Shown: positions 14,110 through 25,945 of the stretch, one piece after another
Layout of the letters: the number at the start of each line of letters is the position of its first letter
Position numbering within the stretch: the stretch's first letter is position 1
Assembly (NCBI RefSeq): GCF_021155775.2
Contig: NC_060237.1
Coordinates: 8,519,832 to 8,583,831, forward strand
Length of the DNA stretch: 64,000 nt
Reading direction: 5' to 3'
DNA from: Neodiprion pinetum
Lineage: Eukaryota > Arthropoda > Insecta > Hymenoptera > Diprionidae
Translations under genes and position numbers: made by a program
Notes under the pieces: generated by a model
Databases searched by the model: none
Told to the model about the DNA's origin: nothing
Seen by the model: only the letters and a program-made list of their open reading frames with translations

Positions 14110-14321
14110 TTTTATCGAAACGTTATTTTTCGGAATTTTCTTCTATCGGAACTTGAATTTTCGAAATGTTACATTTTGGAACTTTGAGCCGTCGGGTTTT
14201 GAATCGATCGAATCTTTGTTGTTTTATGAAAGTTTGATTTCCTTACTTCAAGTTTCGCCACCAAATAATTCAAAATTAGACGTTCTCGGAGCTCTTTAAA
14301 TCCGGAACTTCAACCCTGACC
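14110..14321 (-). repeat. Right arm of foldback element
   Basis: This is the reverse-complement partner of the left arm. It terminates at GGAACTTCAACCCTGACCC (about 14303-14321). The arms differ by many single-base changes and small indels, so the element is not recent. Confidence 0.7.
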
Positions 14322-14879
14322 CCAATTTGGTACAAATAATTTTTCAATCGGTGATTGAATTTACGATTAGATATGTCGTTGATTGTTAGGCGATTTCTGT
14401 TTTTTATATTATTTTTTTCGTTTCCTTTTCGTCCTTTTCTTTTCAGTGCTGTTACGGCAATTTGAATCAGTGCTGATTATTCTTTCACCGTTCATGGGTT
14501 ATTGAATAATAATCCAATTAGTCATTGCCAGCTCGGATCGGTCGGTTCTATACACGCGATTGACTTTGATCGTTAATCGACAATTTTGCCCTGTGCTAGA
14601 GATTCGAGTTTTAATTGTTATTATCCACGCTACTTTTGCACCCGGAACAATCGGACCAGGAATCAATCATTCATCGCTCGCATCGCGCGTGTATAATCAT
14701 CAGGCTTTGATGCTTCACCGTTACTTTTCGGTGTATATAACATGACGCGTAACCGGAATAAATTACTTTCCATGAAATTTTGTCAAATCAGCTCGAAGTT
14801 ATTGACCTCCTCTTGCGCGAAATCCAATACCCGAGTGGGGGTAAAACCTTGGAATGGTCAATATTTCGAATGGCCGATA
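14322..14879. other. Unassigned non-coding DNA
   Basis: About 560 bases between two inverted-repeat elements. Only chance-sized frames are seen and nothing could be assigned. Confidence 0.4.
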
Positions 14880-14968
14880 TATCGAAATTTCAAACATGCG
14901 AAAATAAAATAACAAAAGATTTCGAATGATTCATCATTCTTAATTTTATTTTCGCGTGTTCGAAAATT
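14880..14968. repeat. Inverted repeat (about 26-bp arms)
   Basis: The left arm at about 14884-14909 (AAATTTCAAACATGCGAAAATAAAAT) pairs with ATTTTATTTTCGCGTGTTC and following bases at about 14943-14968. Only a few mismatches are seen around a loop of about 33 bases. It abuts the larger palindrome that starts at 14970. Confidence 0.65.
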
Positions 14969-14969
14969 A

Positions 14970-15206
14970 CGAATCGTGCAACCGTTGCCCGTTACTGTGC
15001 CGCATAAAATGCGTACCTGGAAGCTATAACGGGAATATGGGGTAAGGGTCAAAATTTAAAGAAAAGTTTCTACCCCCACCTCGATACCTGACCCGTTAGT
15101 TTCTACCTTCCTGAAAACTAACTTTTCCAAACTTTGACCCCCACCCCAATACCCGTTAGTTTCCAGTTACGCATTTAATGCAGCACAGTAACGGGCAACG
15201 ATTCGA
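14970..15206. mobile_element. Palindromic element with ~95-bp arms
   Basis: The left arm (about 14970-15068) and right arm (about 15112-15206) are reverse complements with a few mismatches. Both contain GTTGCCCGTTACTGTGC and AAATGCGTA. The spacer is only about 45 bases. It repeats the arm motif ACCCCCACCYCRATACC...CCGTTAGTTTC in direct orientation at about 15072-15104, so one unit is present twice directly and once inverted. There is no open frame. This is probably a non-autonomous foldback or MITE-like element. Confidence 0.7.
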
Positions 15207-18200
15207 TGATTCGCAATCAATGGCGTGTTATTCTAATAGGCAGCTGACGATTAATCGAACCATAACTCTTGCTTCATTACCCGCGTTACACCTGTAACAA
15301 CGAGGCTGAAATTCGTTAGCTGGACTGGATTATTCCTACATTACAAATATCGTCCGTGTAATTAACCGAATGATGTAAACTACCGAATCGGCATCGCAAA
15401 AAACAATCGCGTTAACGTAACGGCTCTGCAGTATCGCGAAACCAATCTGTTAATTAAATCGTCATTATTGAAATTAATACGCCGTCAACATTTCACTGAA
15501 TGAAAACATATTACCGTAATCAAAGCGTATGCATTTGGTACTTTTCTTTCTTGAAATAACAGAAATCCGATTACCATGCAAGCTGTAAGACAACGATTTT
15601 TGAGAACGACTTGATTTCAGACTTGTTACAGAAACAAGTTTCTTACGAGTGAATTTTTTCGCCACTCTATTCACCCCATAAATTGATATTAATACATGTA
15701 TGTACAAGAACATGAAAATTAGTTTCCCATTCTCCTTTCCTTGTCAGGGAAAATAATTTCGAGCCATTTTACGCGCACAGCATCATGCGCTTGACACAGT
15801 TAAAAAGAAAAATAGAATTAGTCATCCATAGAGCGAGCCGTGCCGAGCTTTCTGGCTTTATTGATTAACGAAAATAATTAGGGAGATCCCGAGTCACGAT
15901 GGCGTCGTTTTAACGAGTTGGGGGTAAAAAAAAAAAAAAAAAACAAGAGCATTCAAAGGGAGGTAAGCCCGTCGAAAGTTCCGGCAGTTCGTAGGTTTAC
16001 GCCTAAATTCGCCATCTCGACTCGGCGTCACGGTAATTACAGGCTCGGTAAGTAGCGTGAGTTATTTATTCACCCTGGTCGTGTAACGCGACTTATCAAG
16101 CTTCCGCTGCACGCACAGAGCTCGAATTTATTTAACGTCTATTTTTCCTAAAATTTTTCGTCCCTCCAAAGGCTCTGCAATACGTATACAAACTCGTGAA
16201 ACTCCGCAAAGACGCTCTTTGATTTCGAAATACGCGAATCTGTAAGTCTGACAAAAACTGATGACACAGATTTATACGCATGTATATTTTTTTTCCATCA
16301 AACTGTTCCTAGTTATGTTAAAGAGAAATGCTATTTTGCTGCTTGTTTTTTTTCTTTCTTTGAAAGAAAAAAAAAGACAGGAATGACATTAGGCCATAAA
16401 TTTAGAATTATAATGAATGGGAGCGTGTAATTGAGATTTTCTGAAAAACGTTTGAGAATAAGGGTACTGACGAGGGTCTGAAACTGGTAACGAAAATCGA
16501 GTTTACGCGGAGTTTCTGTTGACGAGAACATCAGAGGCGGATGGTTAATGAATTTCATACTGCGGAGAGTGAGTGAAGGTATTAATATAAATCCACTCTC
16601 GAACTCGAAAGCGACGCGTGTAACCCCGGTTGATTTTTAAATGCGTATTAAGCCGGAGTACATTTGTGCCAAAGCATTGGTATAAATACGTAATTAAATC
16701 GCGAAGCTTACGCGAGAGACAAAATCTTCGCATCGTTCCGAATTCACCGTTGGACTTGTAACAGAAGGCAATATTTCGCCGAAAAGTCATTCGGATATAA
16801 TTCGAGTTTGAATTAAGCCCGTTCGCTCTTTGCGATATCTGGTTTTCTAAATACCAATCTCTCGCGGCGATAAAGTAAAAAAATTGAATGATAATAGAAA
16901 ATTACGTGTTATGAAATTTTTCAGCGAGTCAAAGCATTGAATATATAATACGATATTTCCGGACATTCGGAACGACGAAAATTTAATTCACGTCTCTCCG
17001 GAATGCTATATTTTCATTTCTATATAACTGTTTTACCTTATATTTTATTTACTTTTATGCGACGGGTTGGCACGAATCCGCTTTAAAGGTTCCCCGAAGG
17101 AGAATCTTTTTTAAATTTTTGACGAGGACTCGTTCTAGTAATTCAAAAATTCCTGCTCCACACCCTGGTAAAATATTTCAGCTGTACAACACTCAGTTCG
17201 AACAATTTTTCGGCAATGTATAAATTCAACGTCACTAGCGGCGGAGACTCGGTCTGTATAATACACCACGGTCTCTGGGTATAATACCGTAATTTGAAGA
17301 AAAACAGGAATTTTTCAAGCTTGAAGAATATTCAAGAACGATCAATACCAGCGGGCTGTTACCGGTGTTGGTGCGGGAGGAAAGGGAAACAAATACCGGG
17401 GTCTGTATTTCACTCTAAAGGATAATTATTTCCCCGCGAGGGAACCTTTTTTTTTCTTATCAATCGATTTATATTTTCATACTTAAAAAACGTATCCACC
17501 TAAAAGTCTTCCTCGATAATGTTTCAAAGACGCGCCATAATTCACACTTTGACGTACATACGCTGGATTTTTCCGCGTTCGCCGAACTGAATTTGTTTTT
17601 TATCTTCTCTCAGCACTGTCCCAAGTATCAGCAATAATATTTCGAGATTCCGAAAATTAATTAACTCGTGAAAAATCCCCGAAGAGATTCAATTTTAAAG
17701 ATACTTTTACGGCCACGGTGGAAAATAGTCACGGAAACTTTCGTTGAAAATTTTACAGCGTATTTTTTTTTTTTTTTATTTTTTTTTTTTGACAAGTGAG
17801 AAACTGGCAAAGTTTTATGAGCACGAAATTTCATATCAGTGAATAAATAACGCAGGGATCAGCTTCATCGAAATAGAATTACTCCGCGATGGGAACACAT
17901 CGAAATAACTTGAAGCTAACCAAGAATTCAAATCATCAATTGTTTTCTTCGTTTTTCTAACTATATCGTATCGATAGAATATATATTGATACGTACTATT
18001 TTCGTATAAGGAAAACTGATTCCTCGGTAGGTAAAATATAACGCGACAGCTGAAGAACGGAATGAGATCGTTACGATGATAAAAATGGCATGGCGAACTG
18101 ATTTCCATTCGACACGATTGCAGCAAATATATCACTCAACGACCGTCGCAAAGTATAACATTATTTAAGCGTAGCATCTGAGATCTTCGGAAAATTTTAT

Positions 18201-20023
18201 TTTTTCTTTCTTTTCTCTTCTTCTTCTTCTTCTTCCTTTTCTTCCTTCTTTTGCCAATACGTGCAGAACAACAATGATGGAGTACCACGTGAGCAATCTT
18301 TTTCCCAACGTGACAACTCTGTCGCGGGTTGAAAGGGGAGTGAAAAAAAACACAGTACCAATCCTCCAACTTTTTCCAAGCCGCGAAACGATCGCATGAC
18401 GTGATTGCCGGAATAACACCCCACGATACGCGTCAAATCGAATCCAGTATACGTGGTCGAATGATACCCTGTGTAACAGCGTATTTTCCGACGATCGGTA
18501 ACAATCGTCTCGAAAGTTGTAAGCGAGGTGAAAAAACACACGGGGAAAAATCGTGCAGTCGAGACTAAGTTGATAAAAAGTATAAATAACGAGCAAAGTT
18601 TCGACTAATGAATCGCGAACCTTGAAGCTTTAGCGTTGCAGGAAATTTCCCGATTCTTTCCCCAATTTTTGATACTTTTAACTTCGCTCGATCGGATCGC
18701 GAAAAAATCGGCTGCTTTTGATACGGAACTGATGTTGTACTGGGAATTTTTGAAATTTCTCGACGAACGGAGAAGGACGGTTAGATATCGATTGGCGAAA
18801 TGCAAGGTTCGGCCGGGTTGCCCAACTCGATAAATGCGGCACGAATTATCAGCCCGATTCCATACGTGCTCAGCCTTGGGGCTGCGAAGAACGCGTTGTT
18901 CGCAATTTCAAGGATAAACTTTCGATGCAACGAATTCGATTACGAAATCGATTTACCTCACGCGTACATTTACGCAGGAGCATGTATGTGCGCATTCACA
19001 CCGAGTCGTTGCGGTATTACCATTTTGAGCTACTTTTTTTTCGTGCCAGCGCGCCTCAGTGAAACAGTGACACGGAAATTAGATAGACGTGGAAATCGGT
19101 ATCGACTCGTGATGTGGAACTCAGCGCTAGATCTCCTCGAATTCCAGATCGTCGGTTCAAAACATCCGTTGGTACATTGAATATTGTTTAATAATGGTGA
19201 AGAGAGAATTTATTGGATGATAAATCACGAAATCCATCGATTTTCATGAAAAACAAAATATTACCTTTCATTTAAACATCAACAATGAAATGCGGTCCGA
19301 ATAGTAACGATCGCAGCAAAATTTCAGTTGTGAATGTTACAGCTCACGGATTTTTATATTAACATGTGGCAAGAAATTATACTTTCGAGAACGTGGGCAA
19401 TTTTGCTAATATATCGTAGAAGCAGATCTTTATAAACCAGAATTCTTCTAATGTAACTAACCAATTGTATTTGAAACACTATCTGTAGAAAATAAAATTG
19501 TTCTTCGACGAGACACGTTTAGAGCAAACAAATTGAATTTTCTTTCAATATTTTCCGCGACTAAAAAACGAGAAATGAAATAATAACGATAACAATATCG
19601 AAGAAAATTTGCAAGTTCTTAAGGTACCAACATTCTTTGCTTTTTCATTCGATACAAAATTTTGTCTCGCGAAGCTGTGATAAATATTTTACTCATCCAC
19701 GGTGTGATCCCGAAATTCCAATGAAACGGTTGGCTAATTTTAAGAATGTGATGAATTTTCTTTTTCTAAAAATAAAAAGTTTCCGAACTAGTATCATCGC
19801 AGTCTAAAAGGCTTGCTCAGTTATCCGCTCCGAAGACGAATCGGTGGATGGAAAAATACCGTGCAGGATTTTTTTTTTAAATCAGTAGCACGTGCACGGA
19901 TATCTGCGATGTTCGTGTGATTCCGGTGCGAAATCAGGTCGCCAAATCGAAGTAGTTGAATCGCGAATTATCGCGGTAGAAATATTTTTGTATCGAAACA
20001 TATACGTGCATATGTTACAAGCG
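15207..20023. other. Unassigned non-coding DNA
   Basis: Nothing with recognisable coding potential was found. Landmarks are a poly-A run at about 15926-15942, a double T-run at about 17764-17790 and a pyrimidine tract with (TTC)n at about 18204-18252. The frames reading across that last tract are low-complexity Lys/Glu-rich artefacts. Confidence 0.45.
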
Positions 20024-20257
20024 TTAGGTATTCTTGCATAACGAAGCGTATAATAAGCGGTGGGAAAAGCGAGGAGATGAGCAGCGAGAGTCGAGACGAG
20101 AAAAACGAAAAATCCAGAGACAGACGCGGCGACAGAGACTGAGAGAAAAGAAGGGACGGCGAGGAGACGAGGTGAAACGGCAAATTGATACGCCAGACAA
20201 TGAGAACTTCTCAAAGTAGGTACTTTCACCCGCTGCACGAACCTCGAATACGGCCAT
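20024..20257 (-). CDS. Possible divergent first coding exon, unrecognised
   Basis: The ATG at the complement of 20255-20257 lies in a good insect start context (GGCAATGGCC) and opens MAVFEVRAAGESTYFEKF. The frame stays open to 20024. It sits on the minus strand immediately left of the promoter-like block at 20285-20530, so it could be the start of a gene transcribed away from the one on the right. No domain is recognisable. The distal half reads through the reverse of a purine-rich tract and is low in complexity, so only the first 30 or so codons look plausible. No convincing donor was fixed. Confidence 0.15.
   Translation of the reverse strand: MAVFEVRAAGESTYFEKFSLSGVSICRFTSSPRRPFFSLSLCRRVCLWIFRFSRLDSRCSSPRFSHRLLYASLCKNT
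20070..20175 (+). other. Purine-rich tract
   Basis: This stretch is strongly purine-biased on the plus strand (GAGGAGATGAGCAGCGAGAG and similar) and has little simple periodicity. One plus frame gives an Arg/Glu/Lys-rich peptide, and the opposite strand gives Ser/Leu/Phe-rich frames. It may be a transcribed splice-enhancer-like exon segment or just a biased tract. A donor-like CTCAAA|GTAGGTAC occurs just after it, with GT at 20215. Confidence 0.35.
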
Positions 20258-20284
20258 TGCCACCGGTGCTAAGTGAGCTGACAT

Positions 20285-20530
20285 AAGAATATATTACGCA
20301 ACTCGTTCGGATTTAATAACCGCTCGGGCCTGACCAACTCGACTTCTTTTTTCCTCCTTTTCGTTCAAAACAAACTCACGTGAAGTAACCGTCGCGACGG
20401 TCATTCGGGTGTATTTTTTAACGCCAACGCGCTTCTTGTCGCGCCAAAACTTCCGTCACTCTGCACCGGGCGTTCAAAATTTCCCGCCGCGCCGAGCGCA
20501 ACTCTTGCGCACCCTGAGTGCGCAGGTGGA
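20285..20530. promoter_or_regulatory. CpG-rich promoter-like block with E-box and two E2F-type sites
   Basis: Within about 110 bases there is a CACGTG E-box (20377-20382) and a perfect 14-bp palindrome ACCGTCGCGACGGT (20388-20401). GCGCCAAAA (20441-20449) is an inverted TTTTGGCGC E2F-type site, and TTTCCCGCC (20480-20488) is a second E2F-type site. The block is locally rich in CpG. It lies between a possible minus-strand start at 20257 and plus-strand starts at 20531-20580. E2F/DP sites typically mark cell-cycle and replication genes, so such a gene nearby would fit, but that is inference. Confidence 0.4.
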
Positions 20531-21106
20531 ATGGAGGGGGAAATGAATTTGCGGCCAACGCGCGTGGTTCTACCGTATTATGTACAGCTTGTACTTTGGT
20601 TCGTCAGAAACGATTCGGAACTCGTAAGTCAAGATTTTTTAAGGTGACGAGAATTACAAACTCGTTCAGACTGCTGTGCTTCTTCGAGTCGATCAGAAGT
20701 TCTATCGCCATTTTATTCCAGTCAACTCACAATTTATTGTTTATGTTTTTGGTGAAGGTTTCTGGTTGCGATTAGCTACGTTCAACAAAACAATTATGCG
20801 CATCGTGTTAATTTGTCAAGAGATAAGATACCTGAACGAGTATATTTTTCTTTTCTCAGAAAATACTTGCTGGCATTTGGATATAGAATGGGTTTTAATT
20901 TGGAAAATGATTGTGCAATTGGAGCTTGGATTTTGCTATATTGCAAATTTTGCCCCATCAAGCATGACGCAATATATCAATTTATGCAACAATGCGCAGA
21001 TCGCGAGTCGTTGACAAATGATAATGTACCTATTCACCGGTGTGACAAATTGCACAGGTATTGTGCACGAATAGCTAGCGAGGTGAAAGTATTGGCCTTG
21101 ATATAA
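20531..21106 (+). CDS. Candidate two-exon small gene, unrecognised product
   Basis: A consensus splice donor (GAACTC|GTAAGTC, GT at 20624) lies about 140 bases right of the second E2F-type site. Two GT-AG models keep frame. Model 1 starts at ATG 20580 and removes a 134-nt intron (20624-20757, acceptor TGTTTATGTTTTTGGTGAAG). It ends at TAA 21104-21106, giving about 130 residues that start MYSLYFGSSETIRN and contain a Cys/His-rich part (CKFCPIKHD, HRCDKLHRYC). Model 2 starts at ATG 20531 and removes only 46 nt (20624-20669). It ends at 21014, giving about 145 residues that start MEGEMNLRPTRVVLPYYVQ. The intron length in model 1 is more usual for insects. I recognise neither product. The gene could also be a fragment, or chance frames beside a real promoter. 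Confidence 0.3.
20624..20757 (+). other. Candidate intron (model 1)
   Basis: The donor is CTC|GTAAGTC. The acceptor is a T-rich tract ending in GAAG|GTTTCTGG. Removal joins two codon bases (TC) of exon 1 to the G at 20758, restoring an open frame of about 115 codons to 21106. A competing acceptor, CTCGTTCAG at 20669, supports model 2. Confidence 0.3.
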
Positions 21107-23102
21107 TAATTAGCAACGAAGAAAAAGAAGCGAATTTTACCAAGTATAAAACACAGTCGTATAATTTATGAGCGTATCAAAAGTCTTGCGTATTCGTTGC
21201 TGAAAGGAAACCGTTTTTTATTCACAAACAAGGATACGTTCATTATATGCAGATACGGTTATCAGGTTCAACGATATTCGCGTAAAAAAATTTTCTCGTA
21301 CATGAAACGTGATTCCACTCCTACATGCGTCCGCGATTATGACCAACGTTTTGTCTTTCACGTGATTGTTTAATTATTCAGCGTTACGTACCAGATAATC
21401 ATTCTCGCAGGCCGTGTCTTTATAATATTTCGGACCAGTCGAAGTATCAGAAATAAGTTTGAGAACCCAAGAGAGAAAGAGAGAGAAAAGAAATCTTTAA
21501 ATTTACTTTGCGAGACCACAACTCTCCAAGGAGAGCGGTTTCGCAATAAGACTAATTGTTTCGTCGATAAAAAATAGTGGGTTCGATCACTGTTCCAACG
21601 TTTTATTCGTTCCGACGCTGATCGCCAGTAGAGTTAATATTTGATGAAATTTAACTTTATCTGCAGTATAAAATTTCATAATGAAAATTACTACGTCACC
21701 CACGGCACTGATTTATCAATGACCTAAATTCCGTTACATTCAAAGTGATACTGTGAAAAAGATACAGTGTAAGCTGTATAACGCAGACTCGTCATGCGTG
21801 CATGTACGGGTTACGTGCCGATTAACGCGATTGAATTAATTATCATACGCGTTAGAAACGCGCGCAGTCTCACGGATGCCACGCTTGTATGAGTGAACGG
21901 ATACATTCGCACACGTATGACGGATAATGTTATAACGAACCAGGGTCAGAGCTTATCTGTCGCCCCCGAGTTCACGTACCGCGATATTCATCAATGATTC
22001 TCAGTGATACGTTTACAGTTTAAAACGTTTCACGAAGCGATTTAAGCAATCAATTAATATTGCTAATTAACATTGACCTCCAGTATCTGCGGGGCAGAAA
22101 AATTAACTTCGTTGATTATTGTTGCGCCTTTTGTTGTTCACGTTTTGTACCGTATGCGTTGTGAGTTTGCCGGTCTGCGGGATTATAAATAATGCATAAT
22201 GAAAAAAAATTCGGTAACAATAGTAAAATCTGACGTTGAGAAAATCTCTTGCGATTGTACAGAGGTAATGTAATTGGAAGAAAAGAAAAAACGTCCAAAG
22301 CATTTTTCATTGGGGAGATTAATGACAATAATGCTAGTAACGTAGTTTGTTGAAAAACTGTTTGTGGACCGAACGTTGACGAGGATACAAAAGTGAGTAG
22401 CTGTACTGTAACTAGACGTGAAACGAGAATACGACAAAAAGCTAAACGTGAAACAAAATGCAGCATAAAAGAGTCTTTCTGCGAGTTTGAAGGGAATTAA
22501 CATCGCTGGTTTCCCGTCGAGCTGGTCGTTTGCGAAGCTGAAATAATCCCTCGAGGGAGTTCCGGCTCTCGTTTTTTGCAGGGAAACTTCATCGAGCTTG
22601 GAAGAAGAAATTTTATGTTCCATCGCGAACCGTCCTTCCGTCGGAATTACGCAATCCGAGAGTACATATTTGCTTGAATTTTTAATCTCATAGTATCAAC
22701 GCCATTTTCTTATCATTAAATTATAAAAATAGATTCATTCGACTTTTACGATCGACTCCAAGAGACGTCTGACGAAATTGATTATTGTATCCCATGTATC
22801 TATTTTCTTTCCCTCAAAGCTGTCGTACCATCGTTTATTAATTTTTTTTTTTTTTTTATCACGCCACGATTACGCGGTTTTTCGGATTACCCGCTAACTC
22901 TGGGATGTACTACATATATACGTATACGTCTCAGGCAGGAAATCTGACGCCTGGGCGCCCTTAGCCGGGTCTCCTAACGGTATCAAAAAGATATCCCGTA
23001 AGAAATCACCTGCAATAAAAAGGTAGGTAGCATGAAGGGCGCTGCTCCGTACTGCCCAAGCTCGAAGGAAAAGAGAACAACGGTCAGAATTGCAAGGAGC
23101 AG

Positions 23103-23107
<5 letters not shown>

Positions 23108-23149
<42 letters not shown>
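23108..23149. repeat. (GA)n microsatellite
   Basis: About 42 bases of uninterrupted GA dinucleotides. The Arg/Glu and Ser/Leu repeat frames that cross it are artefacts. Confidence 0.95.
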
Positions 23150-23153
<4 letters not shown>

Positions 23154-24878
23154 ACAAGAGGGAGGTCGGAAGAATAATAGGGGCGTTTTCACGCGATGGA
23201 AGTGCGCTAACAAAGCAGAAAGCTGAGGAAAGAGGGTGGAAGCCAATTGCGGCAGCGCGGAGCTGATTTCAGAAACTCGCGTCGAATAAATACCTGCTGG
23301 GAAATAAGAAATGAAATTTCAAACTGGTTTACACCCTCGCTACGCGAGCCAGTCACCCTGCGTCATGGTGCATTGCTGATTTTATGCGACAGCATTTCCG
23401 AAACTATAAACTCGAAACAGTATCTTGATATGTTCCATGGAAAATGAGCTCGCAAAGTATTCGGAAACTTTTTCATTTTGTGCAGCAAGACGTGTGTTAT
23501 AATGCACAGAGGGAATATGTACGATGTCAAAGTCGTCGCGGTTATAAACAAAGCATATTTTGTCCAGGTAACTTTTCAAGCTATAGCCTAACGAACTTTG
23601 TACTTAAAACCGTTCAAGAATCGACTGCGATTCATGACTGTGTTATTATTTCAAAGTACACGAAACAGTTTGACGCAAGGAGCTTTTGTCAAGTAGCCTA
23701 AATACAAATTTTCTATCACATTTGAACGAATGCGATGAATAGAAATATATGCAAGAGAATACTCGCTACACAAATATTGATGGACCGTTGAAATATCGTT
23801 TCAATGGAAAAAATTTGTAGTCCATTGACGTGTCGGCTGTAAAAAAAGAGTTCATGATATCCTTTTATTCCTTCATACTTCGTAAGAGTTCGGCGTGAAC
23901 GTGTCAATAATCTTCTGCTAATATTAGCACGAAAATTTCATTATCCTGTAATACTATATACCTCGTTGGATCGACTCGGAGTCGGTATTATTTTTCTATG
24001 CCTCAAGGAACGAGCAGAGCGCCGTTAGACCCGAGCATACTCGTATATGACGCAAAAGTAAACACGTAGTAAGGATAAGCGATTCCGCGAGAAGCCGCGA
24101 CATGACTTGCGATTAGCTTCGCGCCGCTGGTCACACATCCGCGAAATTGAATGGCATCGCAAAGTTCGAAGACAGTATTTTTCGTGTCGGACCAGCGCGT
24201 GGATGGAATTATTAACCAACATTATTTCAAATAACACCTGACGCGTCACTCTCGCTGTCGTCAATTGAATCCATCATTCTCATTGACAGACAAATTCGGG
24301 CCTCATCCCGATTGTAGCCTAGATACTCGCTTCGTTCACTCTTCTTACACCGCATGACTTCATAAATTTTCGAACTTTTCATTGCGGTGTACCTACATGA
24401 CGTTTCGATCGATCAAGCATGGCGTAAGATCCCAGTAACGAGGTCCTAAAGCTTGAATGAATCTTGGCAATGTAATCCAAAAGTACAAAACGACGAACTT
24501 GAGGATATACGTATTGCGTTAATGAATAATTTTTATTCTTATCAGAACTCGGAATAAGTGGAAACTTTTGAGGTTTTGTATCAACTGGTCGATGGACCGA
24601 AACAATTCAGATACGCGATTTGTTTCTGTCAAGCCTCGAAAATGAATCGAATCGATGAAAAGTTTGGAAAACATTTTTTTCAGGACTGGAAAATAAGGAT
24701 AATAGAAATTTCTTACGAGCTCACGAATTCCTGTTGCGGTTCGGTATTCTTGTAACTACACTCACAAGCCCGGTCATTTACCGTTGCTCATTAGAGACTT
24801 ATTTCCGTTACCTTATGCGATCGATAGGTGATAGCCACACGGCCGATTCAAACCCCAAGAAACTCTCAACGGTGTGTA

Positions 24879-24897
24879 TGTGTGTGTGTGTGTGTGT
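24879..24897. repeat. (TG)n microsatellite
   Basis: About 19 bases of alternating TG followed by a T-run. Confidence 0.9.
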
Positions 24898-25927
24898 TTT
24901 TTAAGAGCATACTGACACGAAAAACTCCCCACAATGCGACCTCAGAAAAAGGATATTGTGCCACTGAATTAGGCAACCGTTTACACGATTAGTATAGCAT
25001 AGATCCAGTAGCGAAGAATCTTAAGGATTCAACTGGTAGTAGGGTGGCAAGTTTATGCGCTCTTAGACCAAAAGGGAAGGGCGGATTTTCATGCCTTGGA
25101 CAAATTATGACGGAAATCAATATCGAACCTCGTTGATTCATTTTGCACTCGCCTGAAACTCTTGATTGCCGTCATGTTCGCGCATCCCTTGCTCGATCAT
25201 TCGAAAAATCGAAACCTGGCGTGGTCAGAGGGCAATCTCATCCTCAAAATGAAAGAAGTTCGAAATTCTGTTTGCTCACAATCAAATTACACTATTTTTT
25301 ACAGTTACGACAATTTCCAGAAACTGATCATTTCAAAATTTAAGCAATATCATCGAAAACTCGAAATTTCGTATGTTATCGATCATTAAATACTTGGACA
25401 CTTTGATTGGACACGAAGAAAACCGTATTCCAATTTAGCGTTGACGAAATTGAGTGTTAAATCACTTCAACGTCTAATTAAGAAATCATCAATAACTTAT
25501 CGTATCGAAATATAAACACCGTGAACGAAAAATTTGAAGATATTTCAAGACAGGTACAAACGACTCGGACAAGTTCTACCTCCGCTAGTCGACCCGGATT
25601 CGAACGAAGTCCGAACCGAGTCCAAAAGCTCGTGAAACTTGAGGATGAACTGAAATTCCTTCGGCGGGTTGAAAGCCTCCCCATAATCGATACTCACGCC
25701 GCGATCCACCCTCTCCATCCCCTAAAAAGCAGCATCGCCTTGTCTCTTTGACGGCGGCGTGTGCCGTCCTGTCTAACAGCTGACTATTTCTCCTCATTGC
25801 TGCCGGCAGCTGCCATGGTTTCTTCATCCTGACCCCCCTTTCACCCCCGCCCCCTTCCAGGATTCTCCCCCTGTGGCCGTGTCTGCTTGTCCGGAACGAA
25901 ACAGCGCCGGTCTATGCACGCCTTGCC

Positions 25928-25945
25928 CTGCTGCTGCTGCTGCTG
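25928..25945. repeat. (CTG)6 trinucleotide repeat
   Basis: Six perfect CTG units in a GC-rich stretch. In one plus frame they read as a short poly-Ala. Confidence 0.85.

Larger units (their letters stand above)
13677..14321. mobile_element. Foldback (long inverted repeat) element, copy 1
   Basis: Two arms of about 200 bp face each other: about 13677-13868 and about 14110-14321. The reverse complement of the right arm begins GGGTTGAAGTTCCGG. It then tracks the left arm through the shared blocks GGCGAAACTTGAAGTAA, CAAAACCCGA and GCTCAAAGTTCC, with scattered mismatches. The unpaired centre is about 240 bp and AT-rich. The arms are dense in GTTCCGAA/AAGTTCSG motifs. There is no open frame for a transposase. 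The terminal motif and long arms suggest a non-autonomous foldback or MITE-type DNA element. A shorter relative lies at 60409-60640. Confidence 0.75.
21107..25477. other. Unassigned non-coding DNA
   Basis: Frames are short or overlap low-complexity sequence. Microsatellites are (GA)n at 23108-23149 and (TG)n at 24879-24897. A T-run lies at about 22842-22857. Frames near 22.1-22.6 kb (up to 146 codons, minus strand) have no recognisable content. Confidence 0.45.

Noticed and set aside
18136..18596. Lys/Glu/Arg-rich minus-strand frames up to 143 codons
   Set aside because: The charged tails are the reverse of the (TTC)n pyrimidine tract; three frames are open at once there.
22894..23246. Ser-Leu and Arg-Glu repeat frames
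   Set aside because: Translations of the (GA)n array at 23108-23149.
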